Origin: Mesorhizobium sp. 131-2-1
GTDB lineage: Bacteria > Pseudomonadota > Alphaproteobacteria > Rhizobiales > Rhizobiaceae
Assembly (NCBI RefSeq): GCF_016756535.1
Contig: NZ_AP023248.1
Location: 1-64,000 of the forward strand
Direction: 5' to 3'
DNA: 64,000 nucleotides
The notes under the pieces were generated by a model. It did no database searches and had not been told where the DNA came from. It saw only the letters and a program-made list of their open reading frames with translations. Position 1 is the stretch's first letter; each line of letters begins with the position of its first letter. This document shows, one piece after another, positions 24,907-33,953 of the stretch. The position numbers were made by a program, and so were the translations under genes.

Positions 24907-27765
24907 ATGATACAATGGATCTTTCTTTCCTTGATGACCATCGGCCTTGCGGGGGCACTGACGAGCCCAGCAGTCTCGGAAGAAGTGTCGTGCGGAAACC
25001 AATCAACCTTTGAGAATCCAAATGGGGATCCAGCTTGCGCCGACGCGCTGCGGCTGAAGCTCCGCGCGCTCCAGCTTGACCACCTGGAGCGCCTCAGCTG
25101 GGTTCCCACGGCCGGCGCCAGACCGTCGGTCCGCCCGCCCGGCTCCGCGACCCAGCAAAGCCTTGATGATCCCTTCCTCGACAGCCTCCGGTCCGATCTG
25201 AAGAGCCTGATGCTGAACCAGCGCCCGCTCAGCGGCGAGGTGGATCTCGCCATACACGCCGCCGCCGTCCGCCACTTGGAGGAGCAGGCCGCTGCCTACG
25301 AGCAGGTCTATGGCCGCCACGACGGTATGCCGACGACTCGCTACACCGTCCTCTCGGACGTGGAGCTGCAAGGCGCCGAAGCGAAGATGGCAAGGGCGCT
25401 ACGCGAGCACTTGATGCAGTCCGCCGCGCTTCCCGAAAGCGCCATCGAGCAGCGCGCACGGCTGAGGGTTGACGAACTGCGCGAGACGCTTGCCGAGATC
25501 GGCGCAGAACGGCTCCGCCGGGCGGGTGGCGCTTGGACGCTCGTGAAAATCGGCAGCCGGCCCGAGGCTCTCGACGCTGGGGAGGCCCGCCTTGTCCTCG
25601 AACGGGCGAAGTCGCCCCGCCGGGCCGAGGCGATCCTCGCCTTCGAGGTCGAGCGTCGCCTGGTCTGGGCCCCCGACGATCCCCATCTCGGACTCGTCCG
25701 CCGCGGGATTCGCGAGAAACCGGCCGTCGTCGCGGTGTCCCTGCTGCAGCGTGCGCGGCGCGGTCCGGGTCCGGACGGCGGCGGCGCGCCGCCGCCGTCG
25801 CCCGAAACTCCCCTCCCTCCGGAGCCGAAGCCGCCCACCGGCGGCGGCCGCGCCGTCGGGATGGTAGAGGAAGGGGTGCGCGACGAGGTCGACGCGATGA
25901 CGCGCGGAAACCTCGTCGAGCGCGCCGAAGCGGCCGCCCGCTGGCAGGTGGGGGCGGAGTACCTAGCGGCAAAGACCCGCATCGCCGAGCCGGGCTGGCA
26001 GACGGCCCTGCGAGCCCTCGAGACCGCCGATCTCCTACGCCACAAGGCCACACTCGAAACTTACAAGAAGGCGCTGATGCAAAGCACGGCTCTGCCGCAT
26101 ATCGCGCAGTGGCGCCGCGTCGCGGAACTCGCCATCATCGAGCAGCGGCTCGCCATCCTCACGAGCGAGATCAGCATCCGCGGCCCGCCTGCGCCGGACC
26201 TCTCTTCCGGTCCGCGCGGCGCCACGGCGATGCGTCGCGCCGCCGAAATCGCCGCCGGCGAGCCGCCGCCTCGCGGGAGCGGCCTAGAAAATGCCCTGGG
26301 AAGGCGAACTCTGGTGGAACTCCGCCAAGCAGGCGACGTCGCAGTCCCGGCCGACCAGCCAGCGATCGCAGAGGCGATCACGCTCCGCGCCCGCCAGGTT
26401 GTAGCCGAGACTGGCGATACCTTCGAGCATACCCTTACTGGCCTAGCCGAAACCCAGCGCCGGTCCTATGTCTACGGCCGCGGCAGCGCCGCCGTCATCG
26501 ACGAGACACAGTTGATCGTAGGGCGCCGCGACATCGAAGCGGCCGCCTCCGCGCTGCGCTCCGAGACCAAAACGCTTTCCGCAACCGTCCCGGACGAGGT
26601 TTTCGCACGCCTTGACCGGATCGCGGGCACGGCAGCGCCCGCCGCTCCTTCCCAATTAGCCTCCGACGCGGCGGTCGATATGGCCCGAGCGGCCACCCTT
26701 GCGCCAGCCGAGACGATCTCTCTCGGAACCTCCGCTCCGATCGACCTTGCGAGAGCACCGGAAGAGCTGCGCTTTGAAGCGAGGTTCGGGCCGGCAGCTC
26801 CCAACACTGCCGAGGGATTCCGGCGCGCGCCGACGCTCGCTCCGGGCGGCGTTGTCATCGACGCCACCCTGCCCCGCATCCTAGCAGAGCGAATAGAAGC
26901 CGTCCGCTACCATGCCGCAAACTCGCGCTTCGAGGCGAAAGTGGCGGGAAGCTGGCGCAGCATTGACCCCGCGGTCGACCCGCTCACGGCACGCGCGGCA
27001 CTGGGCTTCGTGCTCGACGGACGGGTCGTGGCGGCCGATATCGGCGCGATCGCGGATAACGAAACCTTCAGCTTCCTGATCCGGGCCGGCGCGTTCCCCG
27101 GTCTGCCGCCTGTGCTCAACCGATCGGAAACGGCCGAGCTGGTGGACGCGCAGGCGCTGCTCAGCATCGTGCGGATCAATCCCGCGCTCGCCGACACCGC
27201 GGTGGCGCGCGAGATCCTCGGCACGGACGAGCTCATCTTCTCGGTCCTCCATCTCGACCGCACACTTCAGGAGCAGCAACTTGTCTTCCGCGGCATCGAT
27301 GCCGTCGACCTGCATCGCCGGCTGCGCGACGCCCGCGCACAGCACGCGCCGCTGTCGGACCGCTTCAAGAGCCTCCTGACGATCGACCAGGTGGATGTGG
27401 AGTTCGGCCAGACGATCCGCATCGCGCCGAAGTTTGACTATGCGGTCTATGGCTGGCTCGCGGATTCCGGCGGCGAGGAGACGGTCGGCGAGCCGTTCCT
27501 TCTCCCCGCTGTCTCGCAGTGGTTCGCGGCAAAGGACGCTGACCTCCGGCGCGTCTCGCCAGAACTGCGGCGAACGGCGGATTTCGCGGTCGCCGTGGCG
27601 GTGCTGCGGACGGCGGTCGGGCGCGGCCTGCTCGCCTCGTTCGACGACTTCGCGCTGATCGCCGACCCGGGCCTGCCCTCGCCGGCCTTCCTCTGCCGCA
27701 GCGCGGTCGCGGCCGCCTGCGCGAAGCCCTTCATTCAATCCCTCCTGTCCCCCAACGGTCCCTGA
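24907..27765 (+). CDS. Large exported protein of unknown function (952 aa)
   Basis: A typical signal peptide covers residues 1-24 (FLSLMTIGLAGALTSPAVS, then EEVSC). The mature protein is alanine/arginine-rich and helical, with a Pro/Gly-rich linker at about residues 290-318 that separates an N-terminal helical half from a second half. Short helical units (LRHKATLETYKKALMQSTALPHIAQWRR...) recur with HLMQSAALPESAIEQR, so an internal duplication at about residues 160-180 and 385-405 is likely. I do not recognise a family. It stands first in a block with another exported protein and a TIR gene; base composition is more GC-rich than the TIR-Nmad2 locus. Confidence 0.75.
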   Translation: MIQWIFLSLMTIGLAGALTSPAVSEEVSCGNQSTFENPNGDPACADALRLKLRALQLDHLERLSWVPTAGARPSVRPPGSATQQSLDDPFLDSLRSDLKSLMLNQRPLSGEVDLAIHAAAVRHLEEQAAAYEQVYGRHDGMPTTRYTVLSDVELQGAEAKMARALREHLMQSAALPESAIEQRARLRVDELRETLAEIGAERLRRAGGAWTLVKIGSRPEALDAGEARLVLERAKSPRRAEAILAFEVERRLVWAPDDPHLGLVRRGIREKPAVVAVSLLQRARRGPGPDGGGAPPPSPETPLPPEPKPPTGGGRAVGMVEEGVRDEVDAMTRGNLVERAEAAARWQVGAEYLAAKTRIAEPGWQTALRALETADLLRHKATLETYKKALMQSTALPHIAQWRRVAELAIIEQRLAILTSEISIRGPPAPDLSSGPRGATAMRRAAEIAAGEPPPRGSGLENALGRRTLVELRQAGDVAVPADQPAIAEAITLRARQVVAETGDTFEHTLTGLAETQRRSYVYGRGSAAVIDETQLIVGRRDIEAAASALRSETKTLSATVPDEVFARLDRIAGTAAPAAPSQLASDAAVDMARAATLAPAETISLGTSAPIDLARAPEELRFEARFGPAAPNTAEGFRRAPTLAPGGVVIDATLPRILAERIEAVRYHAANSRFEAKVAGSWRSIDPAVDPLTARAALGFVLDGRVVAADIGAIADNETFSFLIRAGAFPGLPPVLNRSETAELVDAQALLSIVRINPALADTAVAREILGTDELIFSVLHLDRTLQEQQLVFRGIDAVDLHRRLRDARAQHAPLSDRFKSLLTIDQVDVEFGQTIRIAPKFDYAVYGWLADSGGEETVGEPFLLPAVSQWFAAKDADLRRVSPELRRTADFAVAVAVLRTAVGRGLLASFDDFALIADPGLPSPAFLCRSAVAAACAKPFIQSLLSPNGP

Positions 27766-27773
27766 GGTTTCCC

Positions 27774-30700
27774 ATGCGCCGTGCTGCTCCCGTCATCGCC
27801 ATACTGCTTGCCGTCGGCTGCGGCGGCGCCTATCTCGCGCTTCGAAACCGACTGCCGGAGGCAGCTCGCGACACGCTTGAAACGAGTGAGTCCACCCGAG
27901 CGGCCGTCGCCGCGCTGGCCAACGACGCCGACCCGGACGGCGATCCGATCAAGGTGACGGCGGTCGGCGAACCCCAGCACGGCACTGCCGAGGTCGGACC
28001 GGACGGTAGCATCGTCTACACCCCCGCCGAGCGCTTCTCCGGTAGCGATGCTTTCACCTACACGGTGTCCGACGACCGCGGCGGGACGGCCACGGCGGAC
28101 GTGGATGTCGAGGTCAAATTCTCCCCGCCGAGCTTCCACATCCGCAGCCAAGCGGCCTCGTTGCAAGAGATGCTTGCCGAGCCCGCGACGAGCGCTTACG
28201 GGAGCACGATCAACCTCTTCGTCTACAGGGACGACACTGGCCAGGCGCGCCGGCTCGCGATCGCCGGTCACGCGGACAGCATAACCTGCTCGCATACGAG
28301 CGCGGCCTTCACCAAGGCCCTGCTCGGCGGCCGGTTCGGCAGAAGCGGGTTCCTGCTCGCGGGCGCCGGCCAGGTCTCCATTCCAGCCTTGGGATCGACG
28401 GGCGACCAAGCCGATCCCGACGTCGAGGCCTATATCAGGGAGAAGCAGGTCTTCGACTTCATGACCACGCTCGGGCAAGCGGGCACGGAAGAGGGGCGGG
28501 CGCAGAAGGAAAGGCTCGACGCCCTCGCCGAGAAGGATGCCGTGAAAGCCTATCTCGCCGAACGGCTGCAACCCGACACGGCGGACGCCTTCCTGCGGGA
28601 GGCCAGGGAGATTGCGGATAGGTCGGGATTGCTCCGCATTCACGACGGGCTCCCCTTCTCTCTCGTTGGCGCGGTCGAGAAGCGCCTGCACGATGCCGCG
28701 ACGAAGCCGGGCGACGGCGCCATCATTCGCTTCGACGACCTGCTGCCCGCCGAGACGCCGGACGCCGTCCTCTACATGCCGATGCTGCATCTCGGCTCCG
28801 GCGAGCCCGTAGTCCTCCAGGTCGACGGCGCGCGGTTCACGACGGAGGCGTTTCGCAGGGCGGCCGCAGCCAATCGCTCAGCGCTCGAAAACGCGATCGT
28901 CAAGAGCGCCCAGCGCCGGCTCGAACATGCGACGCGGCTCGTTGACAGGATCGAGGGCCAAGCTCGGGACTGCCGGTCGCTGCCCGCAGAACAGCGTTCG
29001 GAACTGCTCTCGGGTACGAGCGAGATATGCGACAAGGACATCTGCAGGCCGGCCACCGACGAGACCATCACCCGGGGGACCTACTGCGACGAGAACGTAC
29101 CGTTCCTGCAGCAGCAATACGCCGGCTTCAAAGCGGAGGCGGAGGACGTTCTCGCGCAGATGGAAGCCTACCGCACTGCCGCCTCCAAGATCGAGATCGA
29201 TACCCTAACCCATGCTGCGCTGCTTGATTCTATGCTGCGCGACTGGGCGCTTCCGATTCCCGACGCGCAAGAGGCGTTCGATCTCTGGCGGACCGAGGAG
29301 CGGCCCGCCGCATGGCAGGCGCTGACCGAGGCCATGGCCGCGCAAGGGAACGGCCGCGCAGCGCTCGCCGGCGAGAGCGTGGTGTTCGACGCCTCGGTCG
29401 AGAACGATGTCGTGACGGTGCGGCCACTTCTCGCCATCGACCTGCGCAGGACCCGGCTGGTCATCGATCCGAAGATCGGCGTGATCGCAGCTATCACGCC
29501 GTGGGAGATGCGCAAGCTCCGGCCGTCCGAACCGGCGGCCGCCGACCCCGCGCAAACCCTGGCAACGGACCCCGCCCGCTTCGCGGACGCGATCGCACGA
29601 GAGCCGCGCCGCGCCGCCTCCGCCTTCGTTGATCACCAACTCGGCCGGCTGCCGGCGCGTCTCACGCTGTTCGATACGCTCCGGTCGCAAGGGTTGCGCA
29701 CCTTCGGCAAGGAGATCGAGCAGCAATACGCACCTGGAGTGGACAAGGCTCTCCAGGCGCCGCCCAGTACGCAGACTGAAGCAGCTGCCCAGTTGGATGA
29801 ACTTCGCGATCCGATCATCGCCGCGGCCGACGTCCCCGGGATCAGCCCCCGGATGCGGGTCGCGACGGCCTATGTCCTTGTCCGCGGCATTGCGCTGCTG
29901 GACGGTAAGAATGATGCCTGGAGGCAAATGAAAGGCGGGCTGCTGGATACCGATCGCGATCTGGCGCGTTTTCTGGGACGTGGATACCGCGAGACCGTCG
30001 AAGCGATCCTCCAGCGCGCCCGCGACGAGGACAAGGGCGCGACCGGTGCGCTTCTATCGGAATCGAGTCCCCCTCGATCCGCGCAAGATCCGGATGCTGG
30101 CCTGCCCGTCGTGACGAGCCTCGGCCATTTTGTCCTGTACGCGGATCGGGCGCGATCCGTGATGCTGCTGCGCGATGCGGTAGATCGCGCGTTCCTGGCC
30201 TATGGTCCAGATGGAAGCGTCGATCGGGGGATGCTACTGCGCGCTCTGCAACGCCCCGACGACATTGTCACAACGTACGACTTTATGACTTGGCAATTTC
30301 TGTCGGACAGCTTTCATGCGTACATGCCCGAGGAAAGTGTTTCACCGGTCGACGCTCAGAAGTTCGCAGCAATTCTGGCGAAACTCCAGGATGCGTTGGC
30401 GGCACAGTTGAAGCAGTTCGGAGGCGCACTCTCCGCCGTGCAGCTTTCGCAAGACCAGCAGGTGATCGTGCTGCGCCTGCTCTTCGACGAAGGCGACTAC
30501 GAGGCGGGCCTCGAGCGGCTGGCCGGCGCGACGATGCCGGTCGCAGCGCTCGCGAGGGACGGAAGCTGGTCCGTCCTCGCCCCCGATCTAAAGGGCACGC
30601 CCTCCAACGTGGTCCTGGCGTCGAGCGGCAGCGATCTAGTGGCGCGGGCCACCATCGGTGACCGGTCCACCGAAGTCCTGAAGTTTGGTGGCCTCGATCC

Positions 30701-31106
30701 GGTGCTGCGCGACTCTCTCGCCGGTCAGGTCCCCGCCTATCCCGGCGGCGCCTGGAGGGAAGAGAGTCCGCTCTGGGAGCAGATATTCCTCGCCGAGGTC
30801 GCGGGCCCGCCGGACGCGGGGGCCGTCTCCGCTTTCATCGGCGACGAGGCCCGCCGGACCGCGCTCCTCAAGGCGATCGTCTACACTTGCGCCGGCCCGA
30901 TGCAGAGCGTGCTAACCGCAGGCCAGCGATGCGGCGAGATCGGCGACACCCAGCGCCTGCACGACCGCGCGCGGGACATCGCTTCAGTGACGATCACCGT
31001 ACCGGATGATGGTGCGGCGGACGCTGCGGCGAGAACCGCCCTCACGGCGCCGCTCGCGTGGCGGCGCCTTGATCCGACCCTCGCCGAGACCCCTACCACA
31101 GATTAG
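27774..31106 (+). CDS. Large exported protein with cadherin-like Ig repeat (1110 aa)
   Basis: The N-terminus (VIAILLAVGCGGAYLAL) is a membrane anchor or lipoprotein signal; Cys16 would be the lipid site. Residues about 40-120 form a bacterial cadherin/Ig-like repeat: NDADPDGDPIKVTAVGEP, GSIVYTP and FSGSDAFTYTVSDDRGG. The remaining 980 residues are helical and unrecognised, with a cysteine cluster near residue 400-440 (CRSLPAEQ..., CDKDICRP, YCDENV) that suggests disulphides and a periplasmic site. It begins 8 bases after the previous gene and ends 9 bases before the TIR gene. Together they look like one system with a periplasmic module. Confidence 0.75.
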   Translation: MRRAAPVIAILLAVGCGGAYLALRNRLPEAARDTLETSESTRAAVAALANDADPDGDPIKVTAVGEPQHGTAEVGPDGSIVYTPAERFSGSDAFTYTVSDDRGGTATADVDVEVKFSPPSFHIRSQAASLQEMLAEPATSAYGSTINLFVYRDDTGQARRLAIAGHADSITCSHTSAAFTKALLGGRFGRSGFLLAGAGQVSIPALGSTGDQADPDVEAYIREKQVFDFMTTLGQAGTEEGRAQKERLDALAEKDAVKAYLAERLQPDTADAFLREAREIADRSGLLRIHDGLPFSLVGAVEKRLHDAATKPGDGAIIRFDDLLPAETPDAVLYMPMLHLGSGEPVVLQVDGARFTTEAFRRAAAANRSALENAIVKSAQRRLEHATRLVDRIEGQARDCRSLPAEQRSELLSGTSEICDKDICRPATDETITRGTYCDENVPFLQQQYAGFKAEAEDVLAQMEAYRTAASKIEIDTLTHAALLDSMLRDWALPIPDAQEAFDLWRTEERPAAWQALTEAMAAQGNGRAALAGESVVFDASVENDVVTVRPLLAIDLRRTRLVIDPKIGVIAAITPWEMRKLRPSEPAAADPAQTLATDPARFADAIAREPRRAASAFVDHQLGRLPARLTLFDTLRSQGLRTFGKEIEQQYAPGVDKALQAPPSTQTEAAAQLDELRDPIIAAADVPGISPRMRVATAYVLVRGIALLDGKNDAWRQMKGGLLDTDRDLARFLGRGYRETVEAILQRARDEDKGATGALLSESSPPRSAQDPDAGLPVVTSLGHFVLYADRARSVMLLRDAVDRAFLAYGPDGSVDRGMLLRALQRPDDIVTTYDFMTWQFLSDSFHAYMPEESVSPVDAQKFAAILAKLQDALAAQLKQFGGALSAVQLSQDQQVIVLRLLFDEGDYEAGLERLAGATMPVAALARDGSWSVLAPDLKGTPSNVVLASSGSDLVARATIGDRSTEVLKFGGLDPVLRDSLAGQVPAYPGGAWREESPLWEQIFLAEVAGPPDAGAVSAFIGDEARRTALLKAIVYTCAGPMQSVLTAGQRCGEIGDTQRLHDRARDIASVTITVPDDGAADAAARTALTAPLAWRRLDPTLAETPTTD

Positions 31107-31115
31107 GACGTTCCC

Positions 31116-31775
31116 ATGCCAAGCGTACCGCGATCCGTGCCGGTCTTCGTCTCCTACGCGCGCGCCGATGAAGCGTCGCTCGACCTTCTCGTCTCAGCCG
31201 TCGCCGCGCTCGACGATTCGACGGTCGAGCTTCGCTTCGACCTCCAAATCCCGCTGGGCGAGGACTATTTCGAGCGCATCTTCGACGATATCCTCGCCTC
31301 GCCTGTCGTCGTCTTCATGGTCAGCAAGGCGTTTCTCGCCTCCGGTGCCACGCAGAAAGAGCTGGCATACGCGCAGGCGGCGCAAGGAGCCGGGACCGCT
31401 GCTATCCTGCCGGTGATCCTTGAAGACTGCCCCTGGCGGGAGACGCCGCTCAAGGCGTTCCAGGCGCTGCCGCCCGGGTCGAAGCCGGTCGCGTCCCACG
31501 ATGACCGGCAGCAAGTCTGGCGGATTGTCGCGTCGGGGATCGCGGAGGCGGCGGCGCGGTTCGCCGCGCCCCGCCGCAACCCCGACTTGAAGCTGTTTAC
31601 CGATGCGGAAATCGTCCAGTTGCTCCGAAACCTTGAGGGCGCCCTGAAGGCGCTGGTCATGGCTGCTGCTCCATTCCCGATTGCGCCGACGCATCTCCTG
31701 ATCGACATGCAGCAGCTCGAAGCGAAGCGCGCCACATATCGGGACGAGCTCAAAGCACGCATAGGCCGATTGTAG
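31116..31775 (+). CDS. TIR-domain protein with helical C-terminus
   Basis: 219 residues. PVFVSYARADEASLDLLVSAVAALDDSTVELRFDLQIPLGEDYFERI is a TIR_2-type N-terminus. VVVFMVSKAFLASGATQKELAYAQAAQG has the Glu in T-Q-K-E-L at the catalytic position. A helical tail (about 165-219, with LLRNLEGALKALVMAAAPFPIAPTHLLI and LEAKRATYRDELKARI) could oligomerise or bind the exported partners' regulator. It is the last gene of the operon beginning at 24715. The coupling of a cytosolic TIR enzyme with two exported giants is unusual. Confidence 0.88.
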   Translation: MPSVPRSVPVFVSYARADEASLDLLVSAVAALDDSTVELRFDLQIPLGEDYFERIFDDILASPVVVFMVSKAFLASGATQKELAYAQAAQGAGTAAILPVILEDCPWRETPLKAFQALPPGSKPVASHDDRQQVWRIVASGIAEAAARFAAPRRNPDLKLFTDAEIVQLLRNLEGALKALVMAAAPFPIAPTHLLIDMQQLEAKRATYRDELKARIGRL

Positions 31776-31952
31776 GTCTGACAGGGCAAGCTGTTGTTGC
31801 TCAGTGTTTCCTCATTGCGGACATGTTGGCACCGTCGATACGTCTAGAGGGCAAGAGTTATGTTCGTCGGCTTGCGGCAGAATTGACGCTTCAACGTTCA
31901 TCAGGCGATCCTGAAACGAACCGCGAAACCGGTACGGAAAAGGTGGGGGAAG

Positions 31953-32507
31953 ATGCCGGTTTTCGTTACCCAGAGGGAGTTACGCTCGTTCGCCGCGCAG
32001 AAGACTCTGAACGAGCAGCAAACCATCCGCAAAAGCGCATCAGAGCGGCCTCTAGAGGGTGCTACGTTCCTGTCGCACTCGACTAAGGACGATGACTTGG
32101 TGGTGGGTGCCACGATCGTGCTCGAGAACCATGGCGCAAAGGTCTACACTGACAAAGTTGACCCGGAGATGCCGCCTTACACCACAGAGAAAACAGCTTC
32201 ATTGCTGAAGACCCGCATTCGACAGACCAAGCGGTTCGTTCTTCTCGCCAGCAAGAACAGCAAAGAGAGCCGGTGGGTGCCCTGGGAACTCGGGGTCGCA
32301 GATGGGTACAAGGGTATTCCGAAAATCGCCCTTTTCCCGTCCGCGGACGATCCGAACGACATGACTTGGGCCTCCTGGGAATATCTCGGCCTGTATCCCC
32401 GCATCGTCTGGGGTGAGATCAAGGATCGGCCCAACCCACTTTGGATGGTATGGGACCACAAGACGAATACGGCAACGCCCCTACGGGGCTGGCTCGCCGG
32501 ACCCTGA
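31953..32507 (+). CDS. Stand-alone TIR-domain protein
   Basis: 184 residues. After a 35-residue helical lead (QRELRSFAAQKTLNEQQTIRKSA) the TIR domain reads GATFLSHSTKDDDLVVGATIVLENHGAKVYTDKVDPEMPP, then RIRQTKRFVLLASKNSKESRWVPWELGVADGYKGIPKIALFP, with the catalytic Glu in W-V-P-W-E-L. A GGGGGAAG ribosome site precedes ATG 31953. It has no partner gene on its strand: 178 bases separate it from the previous TIR gene and the next gene converges. It may act alone or with the neighbouring operon. Confidence 0.88.
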   Translation: MPVFVTQRELRSFAAQKTLNEQQTIRKSASERPLEGATFLSHSTKDDDLVVGATIVLENHGAKVYTDKVDPEMPPYTTEKTASLLKTRIRQTKRFVLLASKNSKESRWVPWELGVADGYKGIPKIALFPSADDPNDMTWASWEYLGLYPRIVWGEIKDRPNPLWMVWDHKTNTATPLRGWLAGP

Positions 32508-32518
32508 CATCCTTTCTC

Positions 32519-32866
32519 TTAGCTGCGGCTTTTAACAAAGCGGCGGGTCTCATCCGTCTTTACGACGCGGATGGCGACATATTCTGAGGCGGTCACTTTG
32601 TAATCGACGATGAGCTTTCGTGCGACGAGGTGGGCAAGCGCGGGATTGATGCGGCGTGGCGCCCAGCCATAGCGCTCGGCTACCTCGCCGGTATCATGTG
32701 GCATGTTCGGATCGTTCACAAGGTCGGCCGCGAAGCGCAGCGCGTCCTCCTCGGGGTTCCAGCCCATGAAATATTTGTCGAGTGTAGCGAACAAGGTTTC
32801 CCTTGGCAGTACCCTATGCCAGTGTTGCACGAATCGGTCCAAGCGAAGCAAGCTACATAATTCCAC
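32519..32866 (-). CDS. Small winged-helix-like protein
   Basis: 115 residues. The C-terminal 70 residues (EEDALRFAADLVNDPNMPHDTGEVAERYGWAPRRINPALAHLVARKLIVDYKVTASEYVAIRVV) have the helix-helix-helix-wing order of a DNA-binding domain. The N-terminal 40 residues may be a false extension, and MGWNPEED is a possible start. It converges on the TIR gene with 11 bases between stops. It could regulate the island, but this is not shown. Confidence 0.5.
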   Translation of the reverse strand: MELCSLLRLDRFVQHWHRVLPRETLFATLDKYFMGWNPEEDALRFAADLVNDPNMPHDTGEVAERYGWAPRRINPALAHLVARKLIVDYKVTASEYVAIRVVKTDETRRFVKSRS

Positions 32867-33221
32867 AGGCCTGGAAACTCTCCTCGCCAGTCATCTCGCG
32901 CGGGCTGAAGGCGCCGCCGAAATTGAGCGCGCTGCCGCGAGACCCCAAGTTCCTGCTGGTCCATATTGGCCGAGATCATCGGCATCGAAAAGACGAAGTC
33001 CACTAAGCGAGGCAGCTTCGAGTTCCCGCGGCGGCCCCACAGCAACCGCCAGTGAGAGCAGAGGGGACCACCATGCTTGAGACACAAAGATCTCAGCAGA
33101 AGGTCACTTCCATTTCCGAAATTTGCCTGCACACCAAGAGCCGTTGGCGACTCATTGCTGTAGCAATTCGCCTTAGCCGCAAGCGTACGCAACAGCCAGC
33201 CGCTGCTACGTCAGCAAGTGG
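32867..33221. other. Intergenic region, no gene recognised
   Basis: 355 bases between two minus-strand genes. Open frames here lack motifs or ribosome sites. It marks the right edge of the TIR island. Confidence 0.35.
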
Positions 33222-33953
33222 CTAATCCTCGACCTCGAGATCAGCGGTTTGATGGTTGGATGAAAAGGCAGGCACTATGGCACCGGCCAACAGCTTTTCC
33301 TTCGACAGCAGGCCGGCGTCCTCCAAAGCCTCGAAATCCGGCAGGTCGCGCAGCGTGTCGAGCCCGAACTCCAGCAGGAATTCGTTTGTCGTCACGTAGG
33401 TGTAGGGCGCACCGGGCGTGGGGCTGCGCGGCCCGGAGGAGATGAAGCCGGCGCCGCGCAGATGCCCAATGAAATCGCGGCTGATCTCCTTGCCGAAGAA
33501 CGACGACAGTTCGCCGCGCGTGATCGGCTGAAAATAGGCGATGCACATCAGCACCAGCACCTGTGACTGCGTCAGGTCTTTGGCACGCCCGCTCCCGCCG
33601 ACGGCCGTGCCAAATGCACTGCGGATGGCGTCGGCATAGGCGGGTCGGGTCAGGTGCTTCCAGCCGCCGGCGACGGCGACCAGGTCATAGGGCCGGCCGC
33701 GGAGTTCCTCGCGGATATCGTCGATGAGAAGATCAATGCTGCAGCTCTTACCGACGACCCGCGCAAGCACCTCACGTGTCACCGGTTCGCTGGCTGCAAA
33801 GATGGTCGCCTCGATTCGATGCATCCATTCGCGCCACCGAGCTTCCGGCGGCAGATGATCCAATTCGCGGTCGAACAAATGATCATTTGGTCGATCATTG
33901 TCAGAACGCCCTTTGCCTCTTCCACTGCGTACCGCGTCTACCATCGCTCTCAA
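33222..33953 (-). CDS. scpB: ScpB-like chromosome segregation protein
   Basis: 243 residues. The winged-helix ScpB core is clear: WMHRIEATIFAASEPVTREVLARVVG, IREELRGRPYDLVAVAGGWKHLTRP, QVLVLMCIAYFQPITRGELSSFFGKEISRDFIGHLRGAGFI and PYTYVTTNEFLLEFGL. ScpB is part of the SMC-ScpAB condensin. This copy overlaps the DUF1403 gene by 4 bases. That pairing is known on rhizobial plasmids, where ScpB is separated from ScpA, so it likely serves plasmid segregation or has a changed partner. Confidence 0.9.
   Translation of the reverse strand: MRAMVDAVRSGRGKGRSDNDRPNDHLFDRELDHLPPEARWREWMHRIEATIFAASEPVTREVLARVVGKSCSIDLLIDDIREELRGRPYDLVAVAGGWKHLTRPAYADAIRSAFGTAVGGSGRAKDLTQSQVLVLMCIAYFQPITRGELSSFFGKEISRDFIGHLRGAGFISSGPRSPTPGAPYTYVTTNEFLLEFGLDTLRDLPDFEALEDAGLLSKEKLLAGAIVPAFSSNHQTADLEVED

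Noticed and set aside
25229..26053. Long minus-strand frames under the 952-aa gene
   Set aside because: Arg/Pro-rich shadow of the plus-strand gene, which has a signal peptide and better composition.
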